From contig NZ_JPGL01000051.1 of assembly GCF_000732615.1 (NCBI RefSeq), forward strand, positions 1 through 64,000: a stretch of DNA of 64,000 bases, read 5' to 3'. How positions within the stretch are numbered: the stretch's first letter is position 1; each line of letters starts with the position of its first letter. This stretch comes from Burkholderia paludis. GTDB lineage: Bacteria; Pseudomonadota; Gammaproteobacteria; Burkholderiales; Burkholderiaceae. The translations under genes were made by a program, and so were the position numbers. Under the pieces are notes generated by a model, which saw nothing but the letters and a program-made list of their open reading frames with translations, did no database searches and was not told where the DNA came from. Shown here piece after piece: positions 9,397-19,207 of the stretch.

Positions 9397-11841
9397 TCAG
9401 TGCTCCGCCGCCGGCATGTTCTGCACCACCAGCACCTGCGGGCTCGACAGCGTGATTCCCGCCGCGCGCAGTTGCTTGAGGATCTCGAACAGCAGATCGC
9501 TTTTCGTCGAGCTTGCGATCCGCGGGCTCGACACGTACCCCGTCACGCTCAGCGTGATGCCGTCCGGCGTGAGCTGGCTGAACGTCACCGACGGCGCGGG
9601 CTTCTCGAGAATCGCCTGATGCGTGCGATACGCGTGCAGCAGCAGGTCGCGCACCTGCTCGGGATCGGTGTTCAGCGGGAACGTCAGCGCCAGCGTTGCG
9701 ACGCCCTGCGTGCTGTTGCCCATCGTCACGTTGCGCAGGTTCTGCGAGATCAGCTGCGAGTTCGGCACGATCACGGTCGAGCGGTCGCTGAGCTGGATCT
9801 CGGTCGCACGCACGTTGATGCGGCGGATGTCGCCTTCGACGCCCGCGATGCTGATCATGTCGCCCACCTTCACCGGGCGCTCGGTCAGCAGGATCAGCCC
9901 GGACACGAAGTTCTTCACGATCTCCTGCAGGCCGAAACCGATACCCACCGACAACGCGCTGACGATCCACGCGAGATTGTTCCACTTGACGCCGAGCAGC
10001 CCGAGCGTCATCAGCACGAGCAGCACGTAGCCGACGTTGGTGAACAGCGTGATCAGCGTCACGCGCATCCCGGTATCCATGCCGAGCGCGGGCATGAACT
10101 CGCCGTCGAGCCAGCGGCGCAGCGAGCGCAGCAGGTAGAGGCCGATCGCGAGCCCGATCACGGCGTTCATGATCCGGTCGGGCATGATGTTCAGGCTCTG
10201 CAGCCGCTGGCTGCCGATCATCGCGATCGCGCTGTCCAGCAGGTCGCCCGGCGTCGTGCCGAAGCCGCCGGTCAGCAGGGCGATCGCCGCGATCAGCATC
10301 AGCAGGCTCGTGCCGAAGCCGGACAGGACCGTGCGGGCCTGGTCGAGGTGACGGTCCTCGAGCGCGAACAGGTGCTTGATCTGCTGGCCGGTCGGCAGGC
10401 TCGACGAGAACAGGCTCTCGCTCGCGTCGCGCGTCAACTGGATCAGGATGTAGGTGGCGCACAGCACGATCTCGAACCACACCAGCTCGTAGGTGATGAA
10501 GCGCGCGACGGTGATGTAGCCGATCAGCAGCGCGATCAGCGACACGACGATCGCCAGCGTGACGCCGGCGTGGATCAGCCCGGCGAGCGTCGAGCGCTGC
10601 TCGGGCGCCTCGCCGGCCGCCGCGAGCGCGCTGCGCGCACGGTTCGAGCGCAGCAGCGACGCGCCGACCGTCAGCGCGACGACGAGCGACACGATGCCGC
10701 GGCCGAACAGCGTGACCGACAGGCTGGTGTCGACGATGCGGTTGATCGATTCGAGCGTGCCGGACATCAGCAGCAGCGCGGCCAGGATGCCGGGAAACGG
10801 CTTCATCGCGCGGGCGACGGGATCGGCGAGCGCGGGCAGGCGCCACGACGGATGCTTCGTGCAGAGCAGCGCGCGGCCGAGCCCGGCGATCAGCGCGCAA
10901 GTGGCGGCCAGCTTCGCGAACTGGTCCCACAGGTCGGTCAGCGCCGGCGTGAGTTCGTAGTGACGCGCGACGGCGAGGTAGAGGATCTGGACGGCGATGG
11001 CCGTGGCGATCAGCGTCGACAGTGCGGTCGACAGCGCCAGCGCGCTGCGGCGCAGGCGGGTGGCCGGCAGGCGGTTCAGGCAGAGCCAGCCGAGCCCGCG
11101 CTCGATGAGCCGGCGCCCGCCGACCCATGCCGCGAGCGCGGCGATCAGCAGCAGCGAGGTGATCGCCCGTTGCCCGGGCACCCACGACGAACGCACCATG
11201 TCGTGCAATTCGTCGTCGAAATCTTCCAGCCGCTGGCGGTCGTCCGGCGACAGGTGGAACAGCGGCAGCCAGAACTGCGCGCTGAAGATGCCGCCCGAAC
11301 GGAACGCGAGCTGGTTTTTCAACAGGCCGCGATGCAGCTTCGCAAATTGCTCGGCCAGGTTCGTGAGGCTGGTTTTCTGGTCGGCGGCCTGCTTCAGCGC
11401 CGCGTCGATCTGGGTCTTGCGCGCATTCAGCATGGCCCGTTGCCGCGCAACGGCCGGCGTTTCCGGCGCGGCGCCGTCGGCAGGCGGCGGGCCGAGCACG
11501 TCGAGCTGCGCCTGGACCTGCGCGCGCTGCGGCGCGAGGTCGTTCTGCAACTGCGCGACGTCGGCGCCCAGTTCCTGCGCCGAATCGTCGAGCGCGTCCA
11601 GCTCCTTGCTGTTGGACGTTGTCGACGTCTGTTGCTTGATGCGGTCGAGTTCGACCTGCATCTGCTTGAGCTGCGCGAGCGCGTCGGGCAGCGAGATGGC
11701 CGGCGCGGGGGCGCCGACGCCGCTCGCGACGGGCGCGGAAGCGGCCGCCGGAAGCGCCGATGCCGTCGCGACCGCCGCGAACTGCAGCAGCGCGATCAGC
11801 GCGATCCGGCGGGCGTACGTGAAGAGTCGTGATGTGGACAT
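9397..11841 (-). CDS. Large mechanosensitive ion channel, MscS family (DUF3772 type)
   Basis: The 814-residue product has a signal peptide (TYARRIALIALLQFAAVATASA), then a periplasmic helical coiled-coil region (about residues 45-240, LAQLKQMQVELDRIKQQTS). About ten membrane segments follow, then the MscS core near residues 610-800: GVKWNNLAWIVSALSVGIGFGLQEIVKNF pore region (GIGFGLQEIVKNF), VGDMISIAGVEGDIRRINVRAT beta domain, and VPNSQLISQNLRN. It should open on membrane tension to release solutes during hypo-osmotic shock. It is three times the length of E. coli MscS, like KefA/MscK and YbdG-type large channels. The start at 11841 is placed at the signal peptide. Confidence 0.9.
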   Translation of the reverse strand: MSTSRLFTYARRIALIALLQFAAVATASALPAAASAPVASGVGAPAPAISLPDALAQLKQMQVELDRIKQQTSTTSNSKELDALDDSAQELGADVAQLQNDLAPQRAQVQAQLDVLGPPPADGAAPETPAVARQRAMLNARKTQIDAALKQAADQKTSLTNLAEQFAKLHRGLLKNQLAFRSGGIFSAQFWLPLFHLSPDDRQRLEDFDDELHDMVRSSWVPGQRAITSLLLIAALAAWVGGRRLIERGLGWLCLNRLPATRLRRSALALSTALSTLIATAIAVQILYLAVARHYELTPALTDLWDQFAKLAATCALIAGLGRALLCTKHPSWRLPALADPVARAMKPFPGILAALLLMSGTLESINRIVDTSLSVTLFGRGIVSLVVALTVGASLLRSNRARSALAAAGEAPEQRSTLAGLIHAGVTLAIVVSLIALLIGYITVARFITYELVWFEIVLCATYILIQLTRDASESLFSSSLPTGQQIKHLFALEDRHLDQARTVLSGFGTSLLMLIAAIALLTGGFGTTPGDLLDSAIAMIGSQRLQSLNIMPDRIMNAVIGLAIGLYLLRSLRRWLDGEFMPALGMDTGMRVTLITLFTNVGYVLLVLMTLGLLGVKWNNLAWIVSALSVGIGFGLQEIVKNFVSGLILLTERPVKVGDMISIAGVEGDIRRINVRATEIQLSDRSTVIVPNSQLISQNLRNVTMGNSTQGVATLALTFPLNTDPEQVRDLLLHAYRTHQAILEKPAPSVTFSQLTPDGITLSVTGYVSSPRIASSTKSDLLFEILKQLRAAGITLSSPQVLVVQNMPAAEH

Positions 11842-12213
11842 GGAATGCTTACGATTTGCCGACAGTGCCGATCGCCGAAAGGCGCCCGGAAGCCGGTGGT
11901 TGGTCCGGTAGCATGTTACCGGGGTGTGGCGATGTACGATTTCCGGATGTGCATCCGTGGGGGCCCTCAGCCGGGCATGCGCGACGGGCACGGAAAGTCC
12001 CTTTCGCCCCGTTTTACAGGGGCCGTGGCGTCCGGGTTGCGCCGGAACGGGCGTATTTCCGGCAGCCCGCGACGGGACAGATGGTTACGAAATTTACATG
12101 CGATCGGCGCGGGATCGAACCGGATAAGCGGAGCAGGCGTGCCCGCCGCGTGAATCGGGCGACTTGAACGTGGCCGATGTCCGTCGGACCCGACATCGAA
12201 ATCGAGGCGATGA
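11842..12213. other. Gene-free divergent region
   Basis: This 372-bp stretch lies between the divergent MscS and DUF2750 genes. It should carry promoters for both, but I see no conserved motif, RNA gene or credible small ORF. Confidence 0.4.
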
Positions 12214-12597
12214 ATGGCCGTTCACCGGGAGAAGATCGAAAGCGTACTGCGGCTCGACGCTCGCGCGCGATTCGACTATTTCATTCGCAGGATCGCCGAT
12301 TCGGAGGTCGTGTGGGGCCTGTTCGATACGGGGTGGGCGACCGCAAGCGCGGATGGCCGCATCGCGATCCCGGTCTGGCCGGAGCAGGACTTCGCGGCGA
12401 TCTGCGCCGACGCGCAATGGGCGTGCTTCCATCCGGAGGCGATTCCGCTCGACGCATTCCTGACGCGCTGGCTCCCCGGGATGGCGAAGGATCGCAGGCT
12501 GTGCTCGGTGTTTCCGGTGCCGGCGGGCCGCGGGCATCTCGTGTCGCCGCCGGACCTGCTGGCGTCGATCCGGTCGGAGTCGTCGCAATATGAGTGA
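12214..12597 (+). CDS. DUF2750 domain protein
   Basis: The 127-residue soluble product resembles DUF2750: an N-terminal helix (RFDYFIRRIADSEVVWGLFD), then IPVWPEQDFAAICAD and a LDAFLTRWLPGM segment. This domain has no established biochemical function. The ATG at 12214 follows closely the divergent gap. It is 93 bp upstream of the MFS gene and may be cotranscribed with it, though a promoter could fit in that gap. Confidence 0.75.
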   Translation: MAVHREKIESVLRLDARARFDYFIRRIADSEVVWGLFDTGWATASADGRIAIPVWPEQDFAAICADAQWACFHPEAIPLDAFLTRWLPGMAKDRRLCSVFPVPAGRGHLVSPPDLLASIRSESSQYE

Positions 12598-12690
12598 ACG
12601 GAAGCGTGCGCCTCGCTAAAATGCGCGGAGCCGCTCGCCAGCTTTCCCCTGGCGGCGCCAAGACAATCAAGAATCCGGAGACTTGCCACC

Positions 12691-14118
12691 ATGGCATCCA
12701 CCCAGCCTGCCCCGCTTGCCGCAGCGGACGCCGCCCGTTCCGGGGCGATCGACCCCGGCGCGATCTCGGCCCGCCTCGACCGCCTGCCGCCTACCCGCAC
12801 CGTCTGGAAACTCGTCGTCCTGCTGAGCCTGGGCTTTTTCTTCGAACTCTACGATCTGCTGTACAGCGGCTACGTCGCGCCCGGCCTGGTGAAAAGCGGC
12901 ATCCTGTCGGCGACGACACACGGCCTGTTCGGCACCACGGGCGTCGCGAGCTTCATCGCGGCGCTGTTCTCCGGGCTCTTCATCGGCACGATCGCGTGCG
13001 GCTTCCTCGCCGACCGCTTCGGCCGCCGCGCGATCTTCACGTGGTCGCTGCTGTGGTACACGGCGGCCAACGTCGTGATGGCGTTCCAGGACACCGCGGC
13101 CGGGCTGAATTTCTGGCGCTTCGTCGTCGGTCTCGGCCTCGGCGTCGAGATGGTGACGATCGGCACGTACATCTCGGAGCTCGTGCCGAAGCAGATCCGC
13201 GGCCGCGCATTCGCGTGCGAGCAGGCGGTCGGCTTCGTCGCGGTGCCGGTGGTCGCGTTCCTCGCGTACCTGCTCGTGCCGCACGCGCCGTTCGGCCTCG
13301 ACGGCTGGCGCTGGGTCGTGCTGATCGGCGCGCACGGCGCGCTGTTCGTGTGGTGGATTCGCCGCGAACTGCCGGAAAGCCCGCGCTGGCTCGCGCAGCA
13401 GGGGCGGGTCGACGAAGCCGACCGCATCATGCGCGCGCTCGAGGCGAAGGTCGAGGCCGAATACGGGCGGCCGCTGCCGCCGCCCGCGCCGGCCGAGCCG
13501 GTGCCGCCGCGCGGCAGCTTCCGCGACATGTGGGTGCAGCCGTATCGCAACCGCACGATCATGATGACGATCTTCAACGTGTTCCAGACGGTCGGCTTCT
13601 ACGGCTTCGCGAACTGGGTGCCGACGCTGCTGATCAAGCAGGGCATCACGATCACGTCGAGCCTGATGTATTCGAGCGTGATCGCGCTCGCGGCCCCGAT
13701 CGGCCCGCTGATCGGCCTCGTGATCGCGGATCGCTTCGAGCGCAAGTCGGTGATCGTCGCGATGGCGGCGGCGATCGTCGTCTGCGGGCTGCTGTTCAGC
13801 CAGACGACGGTGGGCGTGTTCCTGATCGTGCTCGGCATCGGCCTCACGCTCGCGAGCAACATCATGTCGTACAGCTTCCACGCGTATCAGGCCGAACTGT
13901 TCCCGACCTCGATCCGCGCCCGGGCCGTCGGCTTCGTCTATTCGTGGAGCCGCTTCTCGGCGATCTTCTCGTCGTTCGTGATCGCGGCCGTGCTGAAGGG
14001 CTTCGGGACCTTCGGCGTGTTCGCGTTCATCGCGGGCGCGATGGTGGTCGTGATGGCCGCGATCGGGTTCATGGGGCCGCGCACGAAGGGCATCGCGCTC
14101 GAAACCATTTCGCGGTAA
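12691..14118 (+). CDS. MFS transporter, metabolite:H+ symporter type
   Basis: The 475-residue product has about 12 membrane helices. LADRFGRRAIFTWSLL after TM2 and the matching LVIADRFERKSVI in the second half are the MFS loop signatures. LGLGVEMVTIGTYISELVPKQIRGR is the sugar/organic-acid transporter pattern. The opening FFFELYDLLYSGYVAPGL resembles the aromatic acid and dicarboxylate symporter branch. The substrate is unknown; no catabolic gene is next to it. A hydrophilic 45-residue N-terminus precedes TM1. Confidence 0.88.
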   Translation: MASTQPAPLAAADAARSGAIDPGAISARLDRLPPTRTVWKLVVLLSLGFFFELYDLLYSGYVAPGLVKSGILSATTHGLFGTTGVASFIAALFSGLFIGTIACGFLADRFGRRAIFTWSLLWYTAANVVMAFQDTAAGLNFWRFVVGLGLGVEMVTIGTYISELVPKQIRGRAFACEQAVGFVAVPVVAFLAYLLVPHAPFGLDGWRWVVLIGAHGALFVWWIRRELPESPRWLAQQGRVDEADRIMRALEAKVEAEYGRPLPPPAPAEPVPPRGSFRDMWVQPYRNRTIMMTIFNVFQTVGFYGFANWVPTLLIKQGITITSSLMYSSVIALAAPIGPLIGLVIADRFERKSVIVAMAAAIVVCGLLFSQTTVGVFLIVLGIGLTLASNIMSYSFHAYQAELFPTSIRARAVGFVYSWSRFSAIFSSFVIAAVLKGFGTFGVFAFIAGAMVVVMAAIGFMGPRTKGIALETISR

Positions 14119-14132
14119 CGGCGGGCCGTACG

Positions 14133-14161
14133 CGCGTGCCGCACGTTTCATGCGGCACGCG
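14133..14161 (+). terminator. Hairpin after the MFS gene
   Basis: A perfect 11-bp stem (14133-14143 with 14151-14161) with loop CGTTTCA starts 14 bp after the MFS stop codon. It has no T-run, so it may act as a weak or Rho-assisted terminator. Confidence 0.5.
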
Positions 14162-14606
14162 GTACGCGATACGCGTGCGATATGGTTGCGTCGGGCAATG
14201 TGGCATGGAAAATGATTCGATATCCGAATCGATTGGCGCAATGCGATCGAATCGTTCCGAAAAGGAGTTGGCCTGCGTGTCGGGTTCGAACGCCCGACCG
14301 GCAAGATTGCCACATGCCGAAAATGCGAACGGCAACCGGTTGAAACAAAGCGTGACGAAGCGCAAATCCGCCGTAAAGCGCGATTGCCGTCGCTGCCGAT
14401 TTCCGTGCGGACGCGTAAAATAAAAGACCTGACGACTCATTAGCCGCCATCGGACCATCCGCGTTGCAACGGCGAACGGCTCCGCCGCGAAGAGGCGTCG
14501 GCGTCGGGCGCGCACGATGTGCCCGGCGTGTCGACGGCTCGCGCGGAAGATGCGCCGTTCGCGACAGCAGCATGCGGCGGCGGGATCGGCCGGTGGTTTC
14601 GAACCC
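14162..14606. other. Gene-free region upstream of the L,D-transpeptidase
   Basis: About 445 bp without a credible gene. It is less GC-rich than its surroundings, with an A-rich stretch at about 14415-14425 (GTAAAATAAAAG) that could belong to a promoter for the downstream gene. No RNA gene or strong repeat was seen. Confidence 0.35.
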
Positions 14607-15839
14607 ATGATGCCTTTCAGCCTGACGCGGCCATTTGCGAAGCCGCGTTGCCTTGCCCGCGCAGCGGCCGCGTGTCTCTGGCTCGCCGCCGCGCTGCCGA
14701 TTTCCGTGCTTGTCGGGCAGCCGGCCCTTGCGGCGTCCGACACGGCAGTGCCCGCCGCGGCGTCATCCTCTTCGATCGAGCCGCCCGCGGTAGCGACTTC
14801 CCGTGCGCATTCCGCAGCGCCGGCGCGTGCATCGTCCGGCGTTTCCGCCGCGCAGCCTCCTGCGTCTGCGGCCTCATCCGCGCATCCGGCGGAACCTGCC
14901 GTCCCGGCGTCGGGCGCATCGGCGGCATCGGCGGCATCGGCGGCATCGGCCGCTTCCGCCGCCGCGCCTGCTTCGGCCGCGTCCCCCGCGCCTGCCGGCG
15001 AGGCCGAGCCGGCTGCGCCGATCCCGCCGCGCCGGCATCCGCCGCTGTCGGCGGAGGAGGCGAAAAACGCGACCGCGCGCGCGGTCGACATGCGCAAGCG
15101 CTTCACGCAGGAAGTCACGCGGCGTCTGAACGTGCCCGCGAGCGAGCAGCGCGCCTACGGCGAGCGGCTCCAGAAAGCGCTCGCCGATGCGGATCTCGGC
15201 GACCTGGCCGGCGAATACGTCGCGTTGGTCGACCGCGCGCCGAACGTGCAGGCGCTCTTCATCTATTTCCGCGCGACGCCGGCCGACGCGTGGCTGATGA
15301 TCGGCGCATCGCCGGTCGGCACCGGGCGGCCGGGCCAGTACGATCATTTCCTGACGCCGCTCGGCGTATTCCATCATTCGCCGGACAACATGGATTTCCG
15401 TGCGGAAGGCACGACCAACGAAAACGGCATTCGCGGCTACGGCCGCCGCGACCTGCGGATCTACGACTTCGGCTGGGTGGACGGCGAGCGCGGCTGGGGC
15501 AAGGGCGGCGTCTCGCCGATGCGCTTCCAGATGCATGCGACCGACCCCGATCGCCTCGAGCCGCTGCTCGGTATCCGGCATTCGAAGGGGTGCGTGCGGA
15601 TTCCCGCGTCGCTGAACGTGTTCTTCGACCGGCACGGGCTGCTCGACGACGATTACCAGGCGCGCGTCGAGGCCGGCAAGTCGCTGTGGGTGCTGCGCCG
15701 CGATCGCGACATCACGCCGATCGCGGGCCGCTACCTGGTCGTGATCGACAGCGCGCGCAAGACGCGCCCGGGCTGGTCGCCGTTGCCGGGGCGCAAGGCG
15801 TGGTCGAAGGTGCCGAAGAGCGGCGACACGGCGGACTGA
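14607..15839 (+). CDS. L,D-transpeptidase (YkuD-type) domain protein
   Basis: The 410-residue product has a signal peptide (about residues 1-42, ending PALA), an Ala/Ser/Pro-rich linker to about residue 150, and a C-terminal YkuD-like domain. The catalytic motif is IRHSKGCVRIP, with nucleophile C329 and upstream His at the expected spacing. Such enzymes form 3-3 peptidoglycan cross-links or attach proteins to the wall in the periplasm. The start is one of two adjacent ATG codons (14607 or 14610) immediately before the signal peptide. The linker contains an in-frame 9-bp repeat encoding Ala-Ser-Ala. Confidence 0.82.
   Translation: MMPFSLTRPFAKPRCLARAAAACLWLAAALPISVLVGQPALAASDTAVPAAASSSSIEPPAVATSRAHSAAPARASSGVSAAQPPASAASSAHPAEPAVPASGASAASAASAASAASAAAPASAASPAPAGEAEPAAPIPPRRHPPLSAEEAKNATARAVDMRKRFTQEVTRRLNVPASEQRAYGERLQKALADADLGDLAGEYVALVDRAPNVQALFIYFRATPADAWLMIGASPVGTGRPGQYDHFLTPLGVFHHSPDNMDFRAEGTTNENGIRGYGRRDLRIYDFGWVDGERGWGKGGVSPMRFQMHATDPDRLEPLLGIRHSKGCVRIPASLNVFFDRHGLLDDDYQARVEAGKSLWVLRRDRDITPIAGRYLVVIDSARKTRPGWSPLPGRKAWSKVPKSGDTAD
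14916..14951 (+). repeat. In-frame 9-bp tandem repeat in the L,D-transpeptidase linker
   Basis: Four copies of GCATCGGCG (the last with one mismatch) lie in the Ala/Ser-rich linker. Because the unit is 9 bp, copy changes would alter linker length without breaking the frame. Confidence 0.8.
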
Positions 15840-16003
15840 CGCCGGCCGGCCGGGCGGGTGCGGGCGCGGCCGGGTTGAGAATAAATCCGTTTTATCGACA
15901 CATAAGAAAAGCAAACTTTTATTATCCGATCCGGGTTCGTATAGTCGAGGCCAGTTTCGCGGAACCCTGCCGCGCCTGGACCACCACCGATCACACGACC
16001 CGC

Positions 16004-17116
16004 ATGAAAACTTTCTACAAGCTCGCCCCGCTCGCGATGCTCGGCGCCTTCGCGACGCATGCCAGTGCGCAAAGCAGCATCACGCTGTACGGTCTCATCT
16101 CGGCCGGCGTCGGGTTCGCGACCAACCAGGGCGGCAAGAACGCCTGGCAGGCGCTGTCCGGCACGAACCAGAACCCGCGCTGGGGGCTGAAGGGCAAGGA
16201 AGATCTCGGGCAGGGGCTGTCCGCGGTCTTCCAGCTGGAGAACGGCTTCAACGTGATGACGGGCACGGCCGCGCAGAACGGCCGGGAGTTCGGGCGCATG
16301 GCCTATGTCGGCCTTGCCGACCGCACCTACGGCACGCTGACGTTCGGCCGCCAGTACGATGCGATCCACGACTACATCGGGCCCGTGATCATCGCGAGCA
16401 ACGGCGTGAACATCGGCGACAACGACAACGGCTACAACGACATCCGCGTGCAGAACTCGGTGAAGTACGTGAGCCCGGATTACCGCGGCCTGAAATTCAC
16501 CGCGCTGTACGGCTTCAGCAACGCAACGGGCTTCGCGAACAACAGCGCGTACAGCTTCGGGCTCGGCTACGAGCATGGGGCGCTGCGCTGGAGCGCGGTC
16601 TATGCGCAGTACAACCATCCGTACAGCGCGACGAACCAGGATGGCGCGATCGCGAACGACTATGCGTCGCCGCTGCTGATCTTCAGCAAGAGCGCGATGA
16701 CGCCGGCCGCGTATGCGAGCCGGCAGCGGATCGCGGGCACGGGCGGTTTCTATACGATCGGCCGCGCGCAGTTCGCCGCGATGTTCACCGACGTGCGCTA
16801 CGATTACCTCGACAACACGCATCTGCACCTGCAGAACCTCGGCGTGAACGTCGTCTACACGATGACGCCGCAGCTCTTTCTCGGCGCCGCGTATGCGTTC
16901 ACGAACGGCAAGTACGACGTGATCGACAAGCGTCCGCGGTGGCACCAGGTGAACCTGCAGGCCGATTACTACCTGTCGAAACGCACCGACGTCGCGCTGA
17001 CCGTGATCGCGCAGCAGGCGGCCGGCGACGCGGAGCATGCGCAGATCTTCGCGTACGCACGCTCGACCGGCACGCGCCAGATGATGGCGACGCTCGGCAT
17101 CCGGCACGTCTTTTGA
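16004..17116 (+). CDS. Gram-negative general porin
   Basis: The 370-residue product starts with a signal peptide (MKTFYKLAPLAMLGAFATHASA), then QSSITLYGLISAGVGF, the standard opening of burkholderial trimeric porins. RWGLKGKEDLGQGLSAVFQLENGF and GRQYDAIHDY are family hallmarks, and the chain ends in Phe (RHVF), the outer-membrane assembly signal. It should form a 16-strand diffusion pore. It ends 8 bp before the nucleoside hydrolase start, so the pair is likely one operon. This suggests that the pore serves nucleoside uptake, as inference only. Confidence 0.93.
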   Translation: MKTFYKLAPLAMLGAFATHASAQSSITLYGLISAGVGFATNQGGKNAWQALSGTNQNPRWGLKGKEDLGQGLSAVFQLENGFNVMTGTAAQNGREFGRMAYVGLADRTYGTLTFGRQYDAIHDYIGPVIIASNGVNIGDNDNGYNDIRVQNSVKYVSPDYRGLKFTALYGFSNATGFANNSAYSFGLGYEHGALRWSAVYAQYNHPYSATNQDGAIANDYASPLLIFSKSAMTPAAYASRQRIAGTGGFYTIGRAQFAAMFTDVRYDYLDNTHLHLQNLGVNVVYTMTPQLFLGAAYAFTNGKYDVIDKRPRWHQVNLQADYYLSKRTDVALTVIAQQAAGDAEHAQIFAYARSTGTRQMMATLGIRHVF

Positions 17117-17124
17117 GCCCGACC

Positions 17125-18177
17125 ATGACCCATCCGATCGCATCCCGACGCACCTTCCTGAAATGCTCCGCCGCGCTGGCCGGCACCGCGCTGCTGCCCG
17201 GGACGGGCGCGTTCGCCGCCGGCGGCGACGCCGCTCGCCGCACGGTGATCATCGATACCGACCCGGGGCAGGACGACGCCATCGCGATCCTGTTCGCGCT
17301 GGGCGCGCAGGACCGGCTCGACGTCCGCGCGCTGACCGCCGTCGCGGGCAACGTGCCGCTCGACCTGACCGAACGCAATGCGCGGATCGTCCGCGACTGG
17401 GCCGGCCGCACGAAGACGCTGCCCGTCTATGCGGGCTGCCCGCGGCCGCTCGTGCGCGAACTCGTGACGGCCGCGAACGTGCACGGCAGGACGGGGCTCG
17501 AAGGCGTCGAACTGCACGAGCCGCTGGCGCCGCTCGCCGCCGGTCACGCGGTGTCGTACCTCGTCGACACGCTGGGCCGCGCGGCGCCGGGCAGCGTGAC
17601 GCTGTGTGCGCTCGGCCCGCTGACGAACATCGCGACCGCGCTGGTCGAAGCGCCGCAGATCCGCGGCGCGCTGCGTGAAATCGTGCTGATGGGCGGCGCG
17701 TTCTTCGAGCGCGGCAACATCACGCCGGCCGCCGAGTTCAACATCTACGTCGATCCGCAGGCGGCCGACGTCGTGTTCGGCAGCGGCGTGCCGATCGTCG
17801 TGCTGCCGCGCGACGTCGCGGTGAAGGCGCCGATCACGCCGGCGCGCGTCGCGCCGTTCCGCGCGCTCGGCAACCGCTGCGGCGCGATCGTCGCGGACAT
17901 CATGACGGCCGAGCTGGCGTACAACCGCAAGCGTCGCGGTGTCGACGACGCGCCGATGTACGACCCGACCGCGGTCGGCTATCTCGTCGATCCGACGCTG
18001 TTCGGCGGACGCAAGGTGAACGTGGCGGTCGAGACGGCCGGCCAGTGGACGCTCGGCGAGACGGTGGTCGACTGGAACGGGCGCAGCGGCCGCGCGGCGA
18101 ACGCGACGTGGATCAACGAAGTCGACGCGGACCGCTTCTACGCGACGCTCGTCGAGCGCATCGCGAAGCTGCCCTGA
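17125..18177 (+). CDS. Tat-exported nucleoside hydrolase
   Basis: The 350-residue product has a twin-arginine signal (ASRRTFLKCSAALAG, residues 6-20) followed by the nucleoside hydrolase metal site DTDPGQDDA (D44, D46, D50, D51). GPLTNIATAL, VLMGGAFFERGNITPAAEFNIYVDPQAA (start VLMGGAFFERGN) and the C-terminal region agree with the IunH family. It should split ribonucleosides into ribose and free base, in the periplasm rather than the cytosol. Exported forms are less common. The following permease and deaminase fit use of the released base. Confidence 0.92.
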   Translation: MTHPIASRRTFLKCSAALAGTALLPGTGAFAAGGDAARRTVIIDTDPGQDDAIAILFALGAQDRLDVRALTAVAGNVPLDLTERNARIVRDWAGRTKTLPVYAGCPRPLVRELVTAANVHGRTGLEGVELHEPLAPLAAGHAVSYLVDTLGRAAPGSVTLCALGPLTNIATALVEAPQIRGALREIVLMGGAFFERGNITPAAEFNIYVDPQAADVVFGSGVPIVVLPRDVAVKAPITPARVAPFRALGNRCGAIVADIMTAELAYNRKRRGVDDAPMYDPTAVGYLVDPTLFGGRKVNVAVETAGQWTLGETVVDWNGRSGRAANATWINEVDADRFYATLVERIAKLP

Positions 18178-18201
18178 GTGCGGGCGCGGCGGGCGGACGC
18201 G

Positions 18202-19113
18202 TCAGATGTGTTTCGCGATCCACTCGCGGCATGCGCGCACGTGCGGGCCGCGATCGTCGCCGGCGAGCGAGATCAGCGAGATCGCGCGCGTGACGCGCGG
18301 CTTGTCGACGCGCAGCGCGACGAGTTCGGGGTCGTGCAGATGCATCGTGTAGAGGCTCGGCAGCACGGCGGTCGCGAGGCCGTTGCGCGCGAGCGCGTAG
18401 AGCGGCTCGGTGTATTCCATCCGGTACGTGACGTTCAGGCGCAGCTTCTCGGCGCCGCCGGTGCGATGCAGCGATTCGCTGACGCTGCCGCGCACGAACA
18501 CCGCAAGCTCGCGATCGACGAGTTTCGCCCATGTGACGCTTTTCGCGCGGGCGAGCGGATCGTCGCGCCGCACGACGATCACGATCTCGTCCTCGAAGAG
18601 TTGCCGGTAGCGCAGCGTGCCGTCGTCGCCGTCCGGCTCGCGCACGCCGATGCCGAGATCCGCGACGCTGTCGCGCACGGCCTCGACGAGCGCGCTGTTC
18701 GGCAGGTCGGTGAGCGTGAAGCGCAGCGTCGGGTGGGCGGCGCGCAGTGCGTTGAGCGCGGGCAGCAGGCGGCCCGCGACCGACGGGATGAAGGCGATCC
18801 GCACCGTCTGGATGCGTTCGCCGATGAGCCGCGTCATGTCGTCGAAGGTGCCGCGCGCCTGGTTGAGCAGGCGTTCGGCGAGCGGCAGCACGGCTTCGCC
18901 GGCGGAGGTCAGCGAGAGCCGGTGCGCGGAGCGCGCGAACAGGCGCCCGCCGAGCAGGAACTCGATCTGGCGGATCGACGCGGTGAGCGCGGGTTGCGTG
19001 AGCGACAGCGCCTGCGCGGCCTGCGTGAAGCTGCGCGCGTGGGCGAGCACGACGAAGTGCTGCACCTGCCGCAGCGTGAGCGCGGGCAGCAGCGACGAGC
19101 GATCGGACGACAT
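18202..19113 (-). CDS. LysR-family transcriptional regulator
   Basis: The 303-residue product has an N-terminal LysR helix-turn-helix (LTLRQVQHFVVLAHARSFTQAAQALSLTQPALTASIRQIE, here by its core SFTQAAQALSLTQPALTASI) and a two-lobed effector-binding domain. It is divergent from the AzgA-like permease, 94 bp apart start to start, and convergent with the nucleoside hydrolase gene. This arrangement suggests it controls the permease-deaminase pair in response to a purine or related metabolite. The start at 19113 is chosen because it gives the usual short N-terminus. Confidence 0.92.
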   Translation of the reverse strand: MSSDRSSLLPALTLRQVQHFVVLAHARSFTQAAQALSLTQPALTASIRQIEFLLGGRLFARSAHRLSLTSAGEAVLPLAERLLNQARGTFDDMTRLIGERIQTVRIAFIPSVAGRLLPALNALRAAHPTLRFTLTDLPNSALVEAVRDSVADLGIGVREPDGDDGTLRYRQLFEDEIVIVVRRDDPLARAKSVTWAKLVDRELAVFVRGSVSESLHRTGGAEKLRLNVTYRMEYTEPLYALARNGLATAVLPSLYTMHLHDPELVALRVDKPRVTRAISLISLAGDDRGPHVRACREWIAKHI

Positions 19114-19207
19114 CGGGCAATAACGGTCGGGATGCGGTACGCGGCAGTATAAGACCGCGCCGCGCGAACCGACACAGGACAATATTCGGAATCACGGGAG
19201 AACCACC